A stretch of DNA of 64,000 nucleotides, taken from JAGORM01 sp964406795. GTDB lineage: Bacteria; Patescibacteriota; Microgenomatia; Levybacterales; GWA1-39-11. The notes below the pieces were generated by a model that ran no database searches, was not told where the DNA came from, and worked only from the letters and a program-made list of their open reading frames with translations. This document shows, piece by piece, positions 39,401-47,009 of the stretch. The stretch spans positions 1-64,000 of the forward strand of contig CAYOTA010000005.1 in the NCBI GenBank assembly GCA_964406795.1, given 5' to 3'. The position numbers and the translations under genes were made by a program. How positions within the stretch are numbered: the first letter of the stretch is position 1; every line of letters begins with the position of its first letter.

Positions 39401-39837
39401 TCTGCCTCATCCTGAGTTGTTTGATTAGTTAATCGCTCAAGGATAAGCCGTGCCACATCCGTTTGTTCCCCGGTGCCTCCTGCGACTATGGACTTAATCA
39501 TGCTCTCAAGAGATTGTCCCTCCCTATATGATTGAGCAGCACCTTCATGTGGGGTACCTTCCCGCTTTGGCGCTACAGTACCACCTTCCAAAGAGGGAGC
39601 CTGGGTGGCTCTGCTGCGTGCCTGCATTTCTTCCAAGCTGGTAGGCACAGTAATACCTCTTTTTTGGATAAGATCTTGAGAGTTTCGGACTCTGTCTTCC
39701 CGTAGTCTTTGTGCTCTATCTTCTGGTGGTTTTTGATCCATAGCAAATAACACCCTCTCAAAAGGACGTGTCCTATCCAGTGTAGAATACGCTGCTTTGC
39801 GTGTCAATTCAGGGCTTGGCATATAGTGTTCTTTCAT
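36448..39837 (-). CDS. Very large hypothetical protein, 1129 aa, C-terminal membrane anchor
   Basis: Family not recognised. Almost entirely helical and charged, with low-complexity N-terminal 200 residues. One membrane segment lies at the extreme C-terminus (AATISIYMILLLLLLPAAAAGKA), so most of the protein would face the cytoplasm as a tail-anchored protein. It lies within the T4SS-like cluster, convergent with the VirB6-like gene. It shares its general plan (long helical body, C-terminal hydrophobic end) with the 694-aa protein at 44921-47005. TATACT (39845-39850) lies seven bases before the ATG at 39837. Confidence 0.7.
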   Translation of the reverse strand: MKEHYMPSPELTRKAAYSTLDRTRPFERVLFAMDQKPPEDRAQRLREDRVRNSQDLIQKRGITVPTSLEEMQARSRATQAPSLEGGTVAPKREGTPHEGAAQSYREGQSLESMIKSIVAGGTGEQTDVARLILERLTNQTTQDEAEAQRALRDVMGERGQAMSASPYKYDAFNEVNVGDPPVEGPEGGESPRRRRNYEAEQEIYINPGVITHPNLARFVEEINALNDSKNMRELTQGLIGKIYEIQELPDNPADPEYMKQKHMLEARANTEFQKMSVKNERIGMYLQDDDKVELMVDPLGWLDGKFDQVYGIAMSGQELESPMIQQLQSLVGEAAQFLSRRFEKEFQAGNLESREKYEKFIDMFNKMQSNRISLLITRTNIDQKNMENVVGAYGRLRTEGLLGSLSFDDNKVGTMFNRILDYMETVRMAHGGVEQHITPIMMKKLQASIEEEQLDFAKRGIGIYKDEYVRARVRAQDQIDKMGGDGDIAGIADSFLKAEIRRAIRTGYDIAVSSQQVALRSARGKDLKTKLDAFSSDVVGAFGFFNARAFLVDKFNILNEEQEDLFAYQQMDLAENEEFNAKSGESTKTLTKKQLMERGRRMWRDMDAAPDFFSSGWRIKGILRQIEDVTKYKIQNEEIVKGLISGQGEEQMRAKYERYIEAYKRSTKWKVSLGAKRIDMPTSSQQDIEAAAKMDITRDFTQGKMHLDREDLESPLGMTLTERNKYISDHNLDSADIKKKAKDVSSNLGLFLRLKSTDASTEVLGADFLGGKKEKDGRDKVWKRIQKFKPEEMMRVMRERLDPQNTQDARTLRELNGVFSGAGGDYDKFKIKYGAVIHAIREDAMLNGSGQPLDIRDLNKPEFAKQRDTINKALNDPAATTNLVEAFGKLDRFVSSNDVMNKLLYSWQYEDVYKRTLLVDDAILSQLEYLPENSGLEKLSQIYSGEAGGDALKRNGNDFMNYAAASGFKVSILSKEGFESVIKDSEQFHQKVAAYEGPDAGARVFRYSAGTFMRYSLQDHWADLLQIGNLPFRMASSEIQRKFGYGQKPITAEDARQKLDHISAFLTGRNSKEHPHNAHKYYNQLEQLLRADGGSMFRDKAATISIYMILLLLLLPAAAAGKAVSEATH

Positions 39838-39933
39838 AAGTAGCAGTATAAGAAAATCTGAGTGCTCCCCGCTTGATATGAGGCTTACAACAAGGTTACA
39901 ATTGTATTACAAAGGTAAAATTTAAAGGTCAAA

Positions 39934-40311
39934 ATGCAAAATTACAACTCAAAAGGTAAAGGTGATCTTAAAGCTAGATGCTATAGATTTAGCCTTGATA
40001 TTATATCTCTTGTAAGCACGTTACCCCAAAACAGAAGCTCATGGGTACTAGGAGACCAAGTGCTAAGAAGCGGCACCAGCATTGGCGCAAACCTAACAGA
40101 AGCCTCAGCTTCAAGCTCGAGATTAGAATTTAAAAAATTCCATGAAATAGCCTTGAAAAGCGCAAATGAAACTAAATATTGGCTCTTGCTCCTTCAAGAC
40201 TCGAAAATTGCAGAAACAAACAGAACTACTCCCCTCTTACAAGAAGTAACTGAACTTGCTAATATGATTGCAGCAGGTGTTTTAAAATTGAAGCAAAAAA
40301 TTACTTTTTAA
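39934..40311 (+). CDS. Four-helix-bundle protein (S23/IVS-type)
   Basis: A 125-aa member of the TIGR02436 family (RFSLDIISLVSTLPQNRSSWVLGDQVLRSGTSIGANLTEASASSSRLEFKKFHEIALKSANETKYWLLLLQDSK), first seen in 23S rRNA intervening sequences and abundant in CPR genomes. Imperfect 19-bp inverted arms flank it (39924-39942 and 40331-40349, 16 of 19 positions pair). The left arm includes its ATG. This suggests a small transposable or insertion unit. Function unknown. Confidence 0.88.
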   Translation: MQNYNSKGKGDLKARCYRFSLDIISLVSTLPQNRSSWVLGDQVLRSGTSIGANLTEASASSSRLEFKKFHEIALKSANETKYWLLLLQDSKIAETNRTTPLLQEVTELANMIAAGVLKLKQKITF

Positions 40312-40354
40312 TTTTAACCTGTATTTTTGACTTTTGCATTTTAACTTTTGATTT

Positions 40355-41689
40355 ATGACAGATATATTAGATTTACCCACCCATTTTGAGTCTCTCTACC
40401 CTGAAGAAACACATGAGGCTGAGATTAAAAAAATCCTGGAATTCGTTAAAAAAGGGAATTCAGCGCAGGTTGTGGGACTTCCTGGCGTGGGACGCTCAAA
40501 CCTATTGCGCTACTTGTCTTATAACAATAAGGCTCGCGTAACCCACCTGGGAGATAACTACAAATGGTACCATTTTGTATACCTGGATTTGTCTGAAATT
40601 AAGGGAAGAAACCTGGCTGAACTCACCAAGTTTATTTTAATAACCCTTTCTTATTCCTTGTCAGAACGCAAAATGGATTCCGAACAAGCCCAAATCCAAA
40701 CATTTTTAAAAGAAGTAATTACTTTTTCAGATGAATTGATTTTGTTTCAGGCGCTTAAAAAAGCCATAGATTACCTTTCTTTAGAAAAAGAATTAACCGT
40801 CATCTTACTGTTTGATAGATTTGACGCATTTTTACCTAACTTAACTTCCGAATTTTTTACCAACTTAAATGTGTTACGTAACAGGGTGAAGTACCGCTTC
40901 TCATGTGTACTATCTCTTGAACGTCCCATTGAAGAGCTACTGGAGCCTGAACTATACAAAGAATTTTATGAGTTCATAGTGGGAAACAATGTCTACATGC
41001 CTTTGGGGGATAAAACATCTGACATGTTCAGATTTTCCTACATAGAAAAGGTGAGCGGAAAAGAAATGAGTAAAAAAGCAAAAGATGAAATATTACAGCT
41101 TTCCGGAGGACATGGAAAATTATCCCGCATTTCATTTGAAACAATACTTGCAGAGGATACAACACCGAAAAATATACCTGAATTTTTACTCACAAAACAA
41201 TCGGTTAAAAACTGCCTGTTGGAAATCTGGAATGCCTTAAATCCTGTGGAGCAAAAACAAATACTTCAGGAAAATTTTAGCGAAGTAACTGCTTCCTCAT
41301 ATTTAGAGCTAACAGGCCTTTTAAAAGATTCTGTTTTGCAAATTCCGTTACTCAAAGAGTTTATTAAAACACTACCTAAAACTACTCATGAAAAAATTAC
41401 CTATGATGCCTCTACTAATGAAATTACACAAGGCACTGAGTCACTAACAGATAAACTGTCCCCTTCAGAATTTAAATTACTGCGCTATTTAATCCAAAAT
41501 AAAGATAAAGTCTGCGAAAAAGAGGAAATTATTGCGGCTGTCTGGTCAGATGCCAAAACCCAGGAAGGCGTAACTGACCAAGCGCTGGATCAAATAATTT
41601 ACCGGTTAAGACGAAAGATTGAGGAAGATCCAAATAACCCATCCCACATCCACACCATTAAAGGGCGAGGATACAGATTGGCGGAATAA
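40355..41689 (+). CDS. AAA/STAND-type ATPase fused to an OmpR/PhoB winged helix
   Basis: A 444-aa regulator. The N-terminal ATPase domain has VVGLPGVGRSNLLRYL at the Walker A position (Lys replaced by Arg) and VILLFDRFDAFL as Walker B. A helical middle follows. The C-terminal domain is a Trans_reg_C winged helix (LSPSEFKLLRYLIQNKDKVCEKEEIIAAVWS...DQALDQIIYRLRRKIEEDPNNPSHIHTIKGRGYRLAE). It has no receiver domain. It sits in front of the pilin-like genes on the same strand, so it is the best candidate for a cluster regulator. The signal it senses is unknown. Confidence 0.82.
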   Translation: MTDILDLPTHFESLYPEETHEAEIKKILEFVKKGNSAQVVGLPGVGRSNLLRYLSYNNKARVTHLGDNYKWYHFVYLDLSEIKGRNLAELTKFILITLSYSLSERKMDSEQAQIQTFLKEVITFSDELILFQALKKAIDYLSLEKELTVILLFDRFDAFLPNLTSEFFTNLNVLRNRVKYRFSCVLSLERPIEELLEPELYKEFYEFIVGNNVYMPLGDKTSDMFRFSYIEKVSGKEMSKKAKDEILQLSGGHGKLSRISFETILAEDTTPKNIPEFLLTKQSVKNCLLEIWNALNPVEQKQILQENFSEVTASSYLELTGLLKDSVLQIPLLKEFIKTLPKTTHEKITYDASTNEITQGTESLTDKLSPSEFKLLRYLIQNKDKVCEKEEIIAAVWSDAKTQEGVTDQALDQIIYRLRRKIEEDPNNPSHIHTIKGRGYRLAE

Positions 41690-41703
41690 ATACAGACAAT
41701 TAC

Positions 41704-41732
41704 TTGACTTCCTTTGTAGTCCTCTCTACCAT
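41704..41732 (+). promoter_or_regulatory. Promoter of the pilin-like gene cluster
   Basis: TTGACT (41704-41709), 17-bp spacer, TACCAT (41727-41732). Start near 41739, about six bases before the ATG at 41745. Confidence 0.65.
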
Positions 41733-41744
41733 GAATATATACCC

Positions 41745-43547
41745 ATGGCAAAACGCACACGAAAACCATTTAAACTTATTCCTATACTTTTGACGGCTAT
41801 TATAGTAACCATAGCAGTTGGAGCAATTGTAAAACTTGCACCGCTACTTCTGCAGCAGACTCCTTCCCAACAAACTGTTGCCGCAAGTGGACCATTTAAA
41901 GATAATTCAGACAATCCGGCACTAGCACGACAATGTCCGGTTGTAAGAAAATATCAAGAAGCTTGGCTAACCGGACCTATAACTACTAATTCTAAAATTT
42001 CTTGCTACGACACATGCAGTTTAGATTTCATAAACAGAGCTAACAGCGCCTACAGTCATCCGCAGACAGAGGACAGCACGAGAAAAAGAATTGACAACTG
42101 GCTTTCAGGGGTAGATGAACGTGAGGGTGAGGGTGGAAAAGTGTATGAAACTATGGCAGCATGTTTTAATGATACTCCTGACCCCTCAACAGGCCCAATA
42201 AGTGAGGGCGCAGGTGGAACACTTGATTATCCCACTTTTACACTCTTACTCTCCAATAAGCCGGCCGAAAGTAATGATGGGAAATTAGACGCTCAGGTTA
42301 GATATGTAACGCTTATATATCCCAATCCGCCTCCAACAAGTGCTGGCGACAACAAGTACTACTACTGTCTTAAATCAAACCCTCAGGATTGCGATGATGA
42401 TGATTTAAAAGATGCAACTTATGACAGCAGTAAAAATCTGATTAAAATAAATAAACTGTGTGGAAATGGGAATAATAAACTCAAAGCCAACGATGATTGT
42501 AAGGATGACGGCACTGACTATTTCCATCCTGAAAGGATATACCGTGTTACATTCTATGAAAAGAAGAAAGCTGACTCTGCTGAAGTTGCCTCAGCATCAT
42601 TCTATGTGTCTCGCTTCTACCCCAATATTATTCAACCAAAAGAAGAGGCAGAACCTCGACTTAATATAAACCAAATCAAAGGAACAAAAGCGGCAGCTCA
42701 ACAGTATTATGATCTTAAAGTTACGCTTGACGGACGAAATACATGGGCAGATAGATCAGTTGCCAACGGTGACCAATATAATGACTATTGGCTGGTAGTT
42801 GAAGGTTTTGACAACGACTATCAAAGTGAAAGCAAGTGTCTGTATGTGGGCGGTTCCGGTCAGGGAACCGCAACCATTCGGCTGTCAGTGAAACCTGAAG
42901 GAAGCGTTGATGAGTTGACTGCAGGGAAATATCTGCTGAAAATTAAAGATGCAATAAATGGAAAACTTCTTACGAGCGACAATCCCCAGTGCCAGGAAAA
43001 CGATTTTACGTATTGGTTTATACCATTTACCATAGCTGCTGGGGATAAGTCAGGGACAGTTTCGGCATACATAAAAGACCCGTATGGCAAAGAGATAGGT
43101 TACCAGGGCGCGCAATCTGCACCCGCCCCCATATGTCCTACCGGTTTTAAAAACTCGGATGGAAACTGTACTAGGATTAGTACAGCTCTTGGAACTATTA
43201 GAACTGAACCTATATTCTTTATACGGGATTTATTTAGACTAGTTTTGGGAATCGGGGGAATTGCAGCAGTAGTCTTCTTTATTCAGGCGGGATATACAGT
43301 TATGACATCTGCCGGAAATAAAGAAAAGGTAGGCCAAGCACGCGAGCAAATAACAGCAGCCGTTATGGGACTTATCTTTATTATTTTGTCAGTGACCATT
43401 TTGGAATTTATTGGGGTAAATATCTTGCAGCTGCCAGGCTTTGGGCCATCAGCTCCTGAGTCGCCTGCTGCAGCCCCCACTATACCGCCGGGAGGAATTG
43501 AAAATGATCCTGATTTAAGATCTCAAGATCCTATTCTTAATCCATAA
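41745..43547 (+). CDS. Large secreted protein with C-terminal pilin-like (VirB2/TrbC) domain
   Basis: A 600-aa protein. Residues 1-40 hold a basic start and a membrane segment (KLIPILLTAIIVTIAVGAIVKLAPLLL). A long extracytoplasmic part follows with several Cys (RQCPVVRKYQ, ISCYDTCSLDF, YYCLKSNPQDC). The C-terminal ~110 residues carry two membrane segments around TSAGNKEKVGQAREQITAAVMGLIFIILSVT, the same hairpin as the three small proteins that follow. It looks like a pilin-type domain fused to a large surface domain. The surface domain is not recognised. Confidence 0.7.
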   Translation: MAKRTRKPFKLIPILLTAIIVTIAVGAIVKLAPLLLQQTPSQQTVAASGPFKDNSDNPALARQCPVVRKYQEAWLTGPITTNSKISCYDTCSLDFINRANSAYSHPQTEDSTRKRIDNWLSGVDEREGEGGKVYETMAACFNDTPDPSTGPISEGAGGTLDYPTFTLLLSNKPAESNDGKLDAQVRYVTLIYPNPPPTSAGDNKYYYCLKSNPQDCDDDDLKDATYDSSKNLIKINKLCGNGNNKLKANDDCKDDGTDYFHPERIYRVTFYEKKKADSAEVASASFYVSRFYPNIIQPKEEAEPRLNINQIKGTKAAAQQYYDLKVTLDGRNTWADRSVANGDQYNDYWLVVEGFDNDYQSESKCLYVGGSGQGTATIRLSVKPEGSVDELTAGKYLLKIKDAINGKLLTSDNPQCQENDFTYWFIPFTIAAGDKSGTVSAYIKDPYGKEIGYQGAQSAPAPICPTGFKNSDGNCTRISTALGTIRTEPIFFIRDLFRLVLGIGGIAAVVFFIQAGYTVMTSAGNKEKVGQAREQITAAVMGLIFIILSVTILEFIGVNILQLPGFGPSAPESPAAAPTIPPGGIENDPDLRSQDPILNP

Positions 43548-43549
43548 CT

Positions 43550-44026
43550 ATGAATACTATAAAAGAGCTAGCATTAATACTTCCCGGATATGGGCAGGTT
43601 CAGACACCTCCGGGAATTCCCTCAGGCGCCTCTTCTCCTCAAACTATTATTCTGGCCTCACTTAACTTGCTTATCATGGCGGTTGTCATAGGTGCTTTGA
43701 TTTTTATAATCTATGGCGGTATTCTTTGGGCCACATCAGGTGGTGATAAAGCAAAACTTGACAAGGCACGGCGTAGTATTACATTCTCCATAGTAGGGCT
43801 GGTTGTGATGATATTAGCCTTTGTGATAGTCCAAACTGTAGGTATGCTTTTAGGTGTTTCTGTTCTCTCAGGATTTGGAAAATCCACAGGAGGTAGTAGT
43901 AGCCGTCCCGTTAATATAACAAACCCAACCCAATGCAGAGCAGGCGGTGGATTTTGTGACCCCCAGTTTTGTACTGCAGGAAATCCTATTGGATCCTGTG
44001 GAGCAGGTGTTATATGTTGCAAATAA
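43550..44026 (+). CDS. Pilin-like (VirB2/TrbC) protein with six-cysteine beta-defensin-like tail
   Basis: A 158-aa protein. Two membrane segments (LNLLIMAVVIGALIFIIYGGILWA; ITFSIVGLVVMILAFVIVQTVGMLLGV) frame SGGDKAKLDKARRS, as in its neighbours. A Gly/Ser linker leads to a C-terminal tail of 30 residues with C129, C136, C141, C150, C156, C157. Spacing is C-x6-C-x4-C-x8-C-x5-CC. Human beta-defensin 2 has C-x6-C-x4-C-x9-C-x6-CC, and the tail also keeps IGxC and a final CCK. In VirB2-type pilins both ends face outward, so the tail would be exposed and oxidised. A toxic or adhesive role is a hypothesis. Confidence 0.75.
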   Translation: MNTIKELALILPGYGQVQTPPGIPSGASSPQTIILASLNLLIMAVVIGALIFIIYGGILWATSGGDKAKLDKARRSITFSIVGLVVMILAFVIVQTVGMLLGVSVLSGFGKSTGGSSSRPVNITNPTQCRAGGGFCDPQFCTAGNPIGSCGAGVICCK

Positions 44027-44086
44027 ATGAACTCAAATTCGCATATTGACAAACACTTTGAATGTGTGCATTAATGGTTATAGAAC

Positions 44087-44521
44087 ATGAAAAAAGCACT
44101 GACCCACATAACAGTTTTAAGCGTACTTCTTCTTATTTCAGCAGGTAGCGCATTTGCAGGCAGCCATCCTCCTGTTAATCCTGGTGGTAACGGAACAGTT
44201 AATATTGTACCTACAGCTATTGGTCCTGTTGCTACAGACGCAAATGGCCTTGTAAGATTTATCATAAATTCATTAATTGTTATCGGAGTTATAGCGTCCC
44301 TTATTTTCCTGCTTTGGGGAGGACTCAGATGGATTATTTCAGGCGGAGATAAGGGTAAAGTTGACGCCGCAAGAAGTACTATAGTTGCCGCTATCGTAGG
44401 ACTTGTTGTAGTTATACTCGCCTACGTTATCGTAAATACTGTACTAACTATTGTGACCGGCTCTGGACTCTCAGGATTCACTCTGCCTACGTTAAGTAAC
44501 CCTAACAATACAAAGTTCTAG
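44087..44521 (+). CDS. Pilin-like (VirB2/TrbC) protein
   Basis: A 144-aa protein with a signal peptide (LTHITVLSVLLLISAGSAFAG). A short exposed loop follows, then two membrane segments (LIVIGVIASLIFLLWGGLRWI; AIVGLVVVILAYVIVNTVLTIV) around SGGDKGKVDAARSTIVA. This is the VirB2/TrbC pilin plan. TTGACA (44047-44052) lies upstream with a weak ATTAAT -10. It is one of four proteins here with the SGGDK-hairpin, so either several pilins are used or they have different positions in the fibre. Confidence 0.82.
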   Translation: MKKALTHITVLSVLLLISAGSAFAGSHPPVNPGGNGTVNIVPTAIGPVATDANGLVRFIINSLIVIGVIASLIFLLWGGLRWIISGGDKGKVDAARSTIVAAIVGLVVVILAYVIVNTVLTIVTGSGLSGFTLPTLSNPNNTKF

Positions 44522-44569
44522 ACATTCTTCTCTTGCATTTTTACCTTTTTCCTTGCATACTTTTACTAT

Positions 44570-44902
44570 ATGAATTTGTTTACAACTGACTGGGGTAAGT
44601 GCTTTGACCGCGGGGTCGTAGATGTTAATACCCCCCCTAAACTCGGCTGCGCATTTATAGTAATCCAAAATATCATTAATGCAGCACTTGTTTTGTCAGC
44701 CGTTGTAGCCGTGTTTCTCATAACCTATGCCGCGTTTCAGTACGTAACGTCAGGCGGGGATAAAGAAAAAGTAGATTCAGCACGTAAGCGAATTACGTTT
44801 GCGATAATTGGACTGGTTATTATCTTCATGGCATTTGCTGCAATTAACTTCATCTCCACATTTACAGGGGTAAATCCTTCCCAGCTTGGTGTTGGAAGAT
44901 AA
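44570..44902 (+). CDS. Pilin-like (VirB2/TrbC) protein
   Basis: A 110-aa protein without a classical signal peptide. Two N-terminal Cys (GKCFDRGV, PKLGCAFIV) are followed by membrane segments (IINAALVLSAVVAVFLITYAAFQYV; FAIIGLVIIFMAFAAINFISTF) around TSGGDKEKVDSARKRI. TACTTT (44558-44563) lies six bases before the ATG. It is the shortest of the four SGGDK-hairpin proteins and converges on the 694-aa gene. Confidence 0.8.
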   Translation: MNLFTTDWGKCFDRGVVDVNTPPKLGCAFIVIQNIINAALVLSAVVAVFLITYAAFQYVTSGGDKEKVDSARKRITFAIIGLVIIFMAFAAINFISTFTGVNPSQLGVGR

Positions 44903-44920
44903 TATTTTCACTTATAAAGA

Positions 44921-47005
44921 TTATGCAGCGGGAGCAAGAGTAGCGGCGGGTGCTGTAGCCGTTCCTACTGGTGGAGGCGTAGTTCGTTCTGAAAGCGATG
45001 TTGGCTCTGTCTTATGATCTTCTTTGTGGTCATCAGTAGCATGTTCATTTTTCTTTGCAAATAGTTCTTTGGTCGCAAATGCGCCTCCCAAAAGTAATCC
45101 TGCCGGTGGGTAAAAGATAGAAATAGCCAACCACCAGCCAAATTTAGGATGCTTTTTAATAAAATCTATGGTTTTGCCTGCAAACCCTGCTTCCTTTTTC
45201 TTTTGCTCAAACCACTCTTTGTGCGCTTCCATTGCCGTTGAGATAGCATCTGCACCTAATACATTTTGCACCATTTCAGAGTCTCTCTCAGATAAAACAC
45301 CGGCCTTTAGTGCCGTGGCAAGCAACTTATTCCTAACCGCAGGGATAACTTGATCCTTAAACTTAGGTGTTTGTAACATATTATCAATCTGGTCATCTGT
45401 ATATACCCTCTCCATTACAGGCTTACCCTGTGCATCGTACATAAGACTACCGGTAACGGGATCAATTGCGTGATTTTTTTCATTTTGAAGCATATTTTTA
45501 ACTATCTCTTCGGGTCCTTTCTCCCCGTGTGTTTTTACAATATTTATGTCAGACTCTATTCTCTTTTTATCAAACCGCTCTACTTCCCCATGTCCCAGAT
45601 TCTTTCCGCGTCTTAATTTTGGAATTTTAGAAAGCTTCGAGTCTTCTATTTTTCTCCATCTTCCATCCCGTGCCTGCTCCAAAACCTTCTTTGCCGCAGG
45701 GTTAACTTCATCATCAATCATTTTCTGGTATGCCTCTTCCTCCAAACCTGCTGCTTTTAGTATGCGCTGTTCATAAAGTTTTTTAACCGCATCTTTCATA
45801 ATCCCCTGCGCATCTTTTACATATTTATCCGCCTCTTCAAGCTTTGCGGTATCTAGATCTCCATTTAAAGTTGCGTGCTCAACTGCAGCAGCAACACGTT
45901 CAGTTTTTAATCGTAAGTCTTCTTGATATTGTCTGTTAACTTCTGCCTTGAGTCCTGTCTCCTCCGCAGCTAAGGCATCTCTTTTTGTAGCTACTCTATC
46001 ATATTCTGGCAAAATAAGCTCCGCCTCTTCCAAGACCCCTGACGCAGTATCTATTTGATCCTGAACGCCCTTTAATTCTGCAGCCTTTGCAGCAGCATTG
46101 TATGTTGTACCAGGTCCTCCCACGGGCTTTTCCATAATTGCCGTATACTTATCCTTCAAATTCTGTAACTTTAATTCATTCGTACTCTTTGAAGCCCGCA
46201 TTGCAGCGATGTCAGCCCCACCCTTTCCTACCCCAGCTAAATACGCTGATACCTTACCCTCTTCGGCCATTAATTCGAATGCTTTAGGCCCCGGCACCGG
46301 AACTCCCCCTACAATTGGTGCTGCAAATTCATTTAGTTTTTTATTAGTTTCCGCAGATGCAGCATTGTTTGCTTTAATGCTCTCATCAATGGCGTCTACT
46401 TTTGCTTTTGCTTCGTCTACCTTTGCCTGTGCCTCAATTGTCTTTTGGCTTACTACTCGCTCTCGACCAAAGACTTCGTTATATTGTTTTGCATATGAGG
46501 CCTTTAGGTCACCTGAATCATCCAAGTTTCCTAAAGTGCCCATAATGAAAGCATCCAAAGCCGCTGGATCTCCGGCATATTCATCCAATAATGGTTTTGT
46601 TTCAGGTATTTCTTTAAGCGCATCGTGCGCACCCTTACGCATTACATCTTTTTCTGCTATGGTAAGACTTGTAAAGTCTTTCTGAATAATGTTCCTGGCA
46701 ACCTCTTCTGCATTGCTTACATCTGTGTACCTTATTGTCTCGTCTGCCGTTCTCGTAACTGCCCCTTTTGAATCTACGGTCCCAATATTTTGGTTTATGT
46801 TTTCTCTCGCGGCTGCTTCGTCGATTTTTACTCCACGAGCTCGAGCCATAATTTCATGCGGACTCATATGCTTCGTATCGGCATGGAACCTGTCAGCAAC
46901 ACGCTTGTGGTGCGCTGCTTCTTGCGCATCAGCGCCCGTGCGCGCCTCGGCGCCTACTCCGGCTCTTACTATATTATTTATTCTTTTTTCTGTATTAAGT
47001 GTCAT
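44921..47005 (-). CDS. Large helical hypothetical protein, 694 aa
   Basis: Family not recognised. The protein is Ala/Glu/Lys-rich and predicted to form long helices and coiled coils (SQKTIEAQAKVDEAKAKVDAIDESIKANNA and similar). A C-terminal hydrophobic part (FGWWLAISIFYPPAGLLLGGAFATKELFAKK) is followed by a low-complexity tail of Thr, Ala and Pro. It could be a tail-anchored scaffold on the cytoplasmic side of the T4SS-like machine. The gene at 47010-47339 lies four bases upstream, so they are co-transcribed. Confidence 0.65.
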   Translation of the reverse strand: MTLNTEKRINNIVRAGVGAEARTGADAQEAAHHKRVADRFHADTKHMSPHEIMARARGVKIDEAAARENINQNIGTVDSKGAVTRTADETIRYTDVSNAEEVARNIIQKDFTSLTIAEKDVMRKGAHDALKEIPETKPLLDEYAGDPAALDAFIMGTLGNLDDSGDLKASYAKQYNEVFGRERVVSQKTIEAQAKVDEAKAKVDAIDESIKANNAASAETNKKLNEFAAPIVGGVPVPGPKAFELMAEEGKVSAYLAGVGKGGADIAAMRASKSTNELKLQNLKDKYTAIMEKPVGGPGTTYNAAAKAAELKGVQDQIDTASGVLEEAELILPEYDRVATKRDALAAEETGLKAEVNRQYQEDLRLKTERVAAAVEHATLNGDLDTAKLEEADKYVKDAQGIMKDAVKKLYEQRILKAAGLEEEAYQKMIDDEVNPAAKKVLEQARDGRWRKIEDSKLSKIPKLRRGKNLGHGEVERFDKKRIESDINIVKTHGEKGPEEIVKNMLQNEKNHAIDPVTGSLMYDAQGKPVMERVYTDDQIDNMLQTPKFKDQVIPAVRNKLLATALKAGVLSERDSEMVQNVLGADAISTAMEAHKEWFEQKKKEAGFAGKTIDFIKKHPKFGWWLAISIFYPPAGLLLGGAFATKELFAKKNEHATDDHKEDHKTEPTSLSERTTPPPVGTATAPAATLAPAA

Positions 47006-47009
47006 ATGT

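Noticed and set aside
46098..46685. Plus-strand open frame of 195 codons
   Set aside because: Antisense to the 694-aa protein; Ser/Phe/Pro-rich shadow composition and no start signal.
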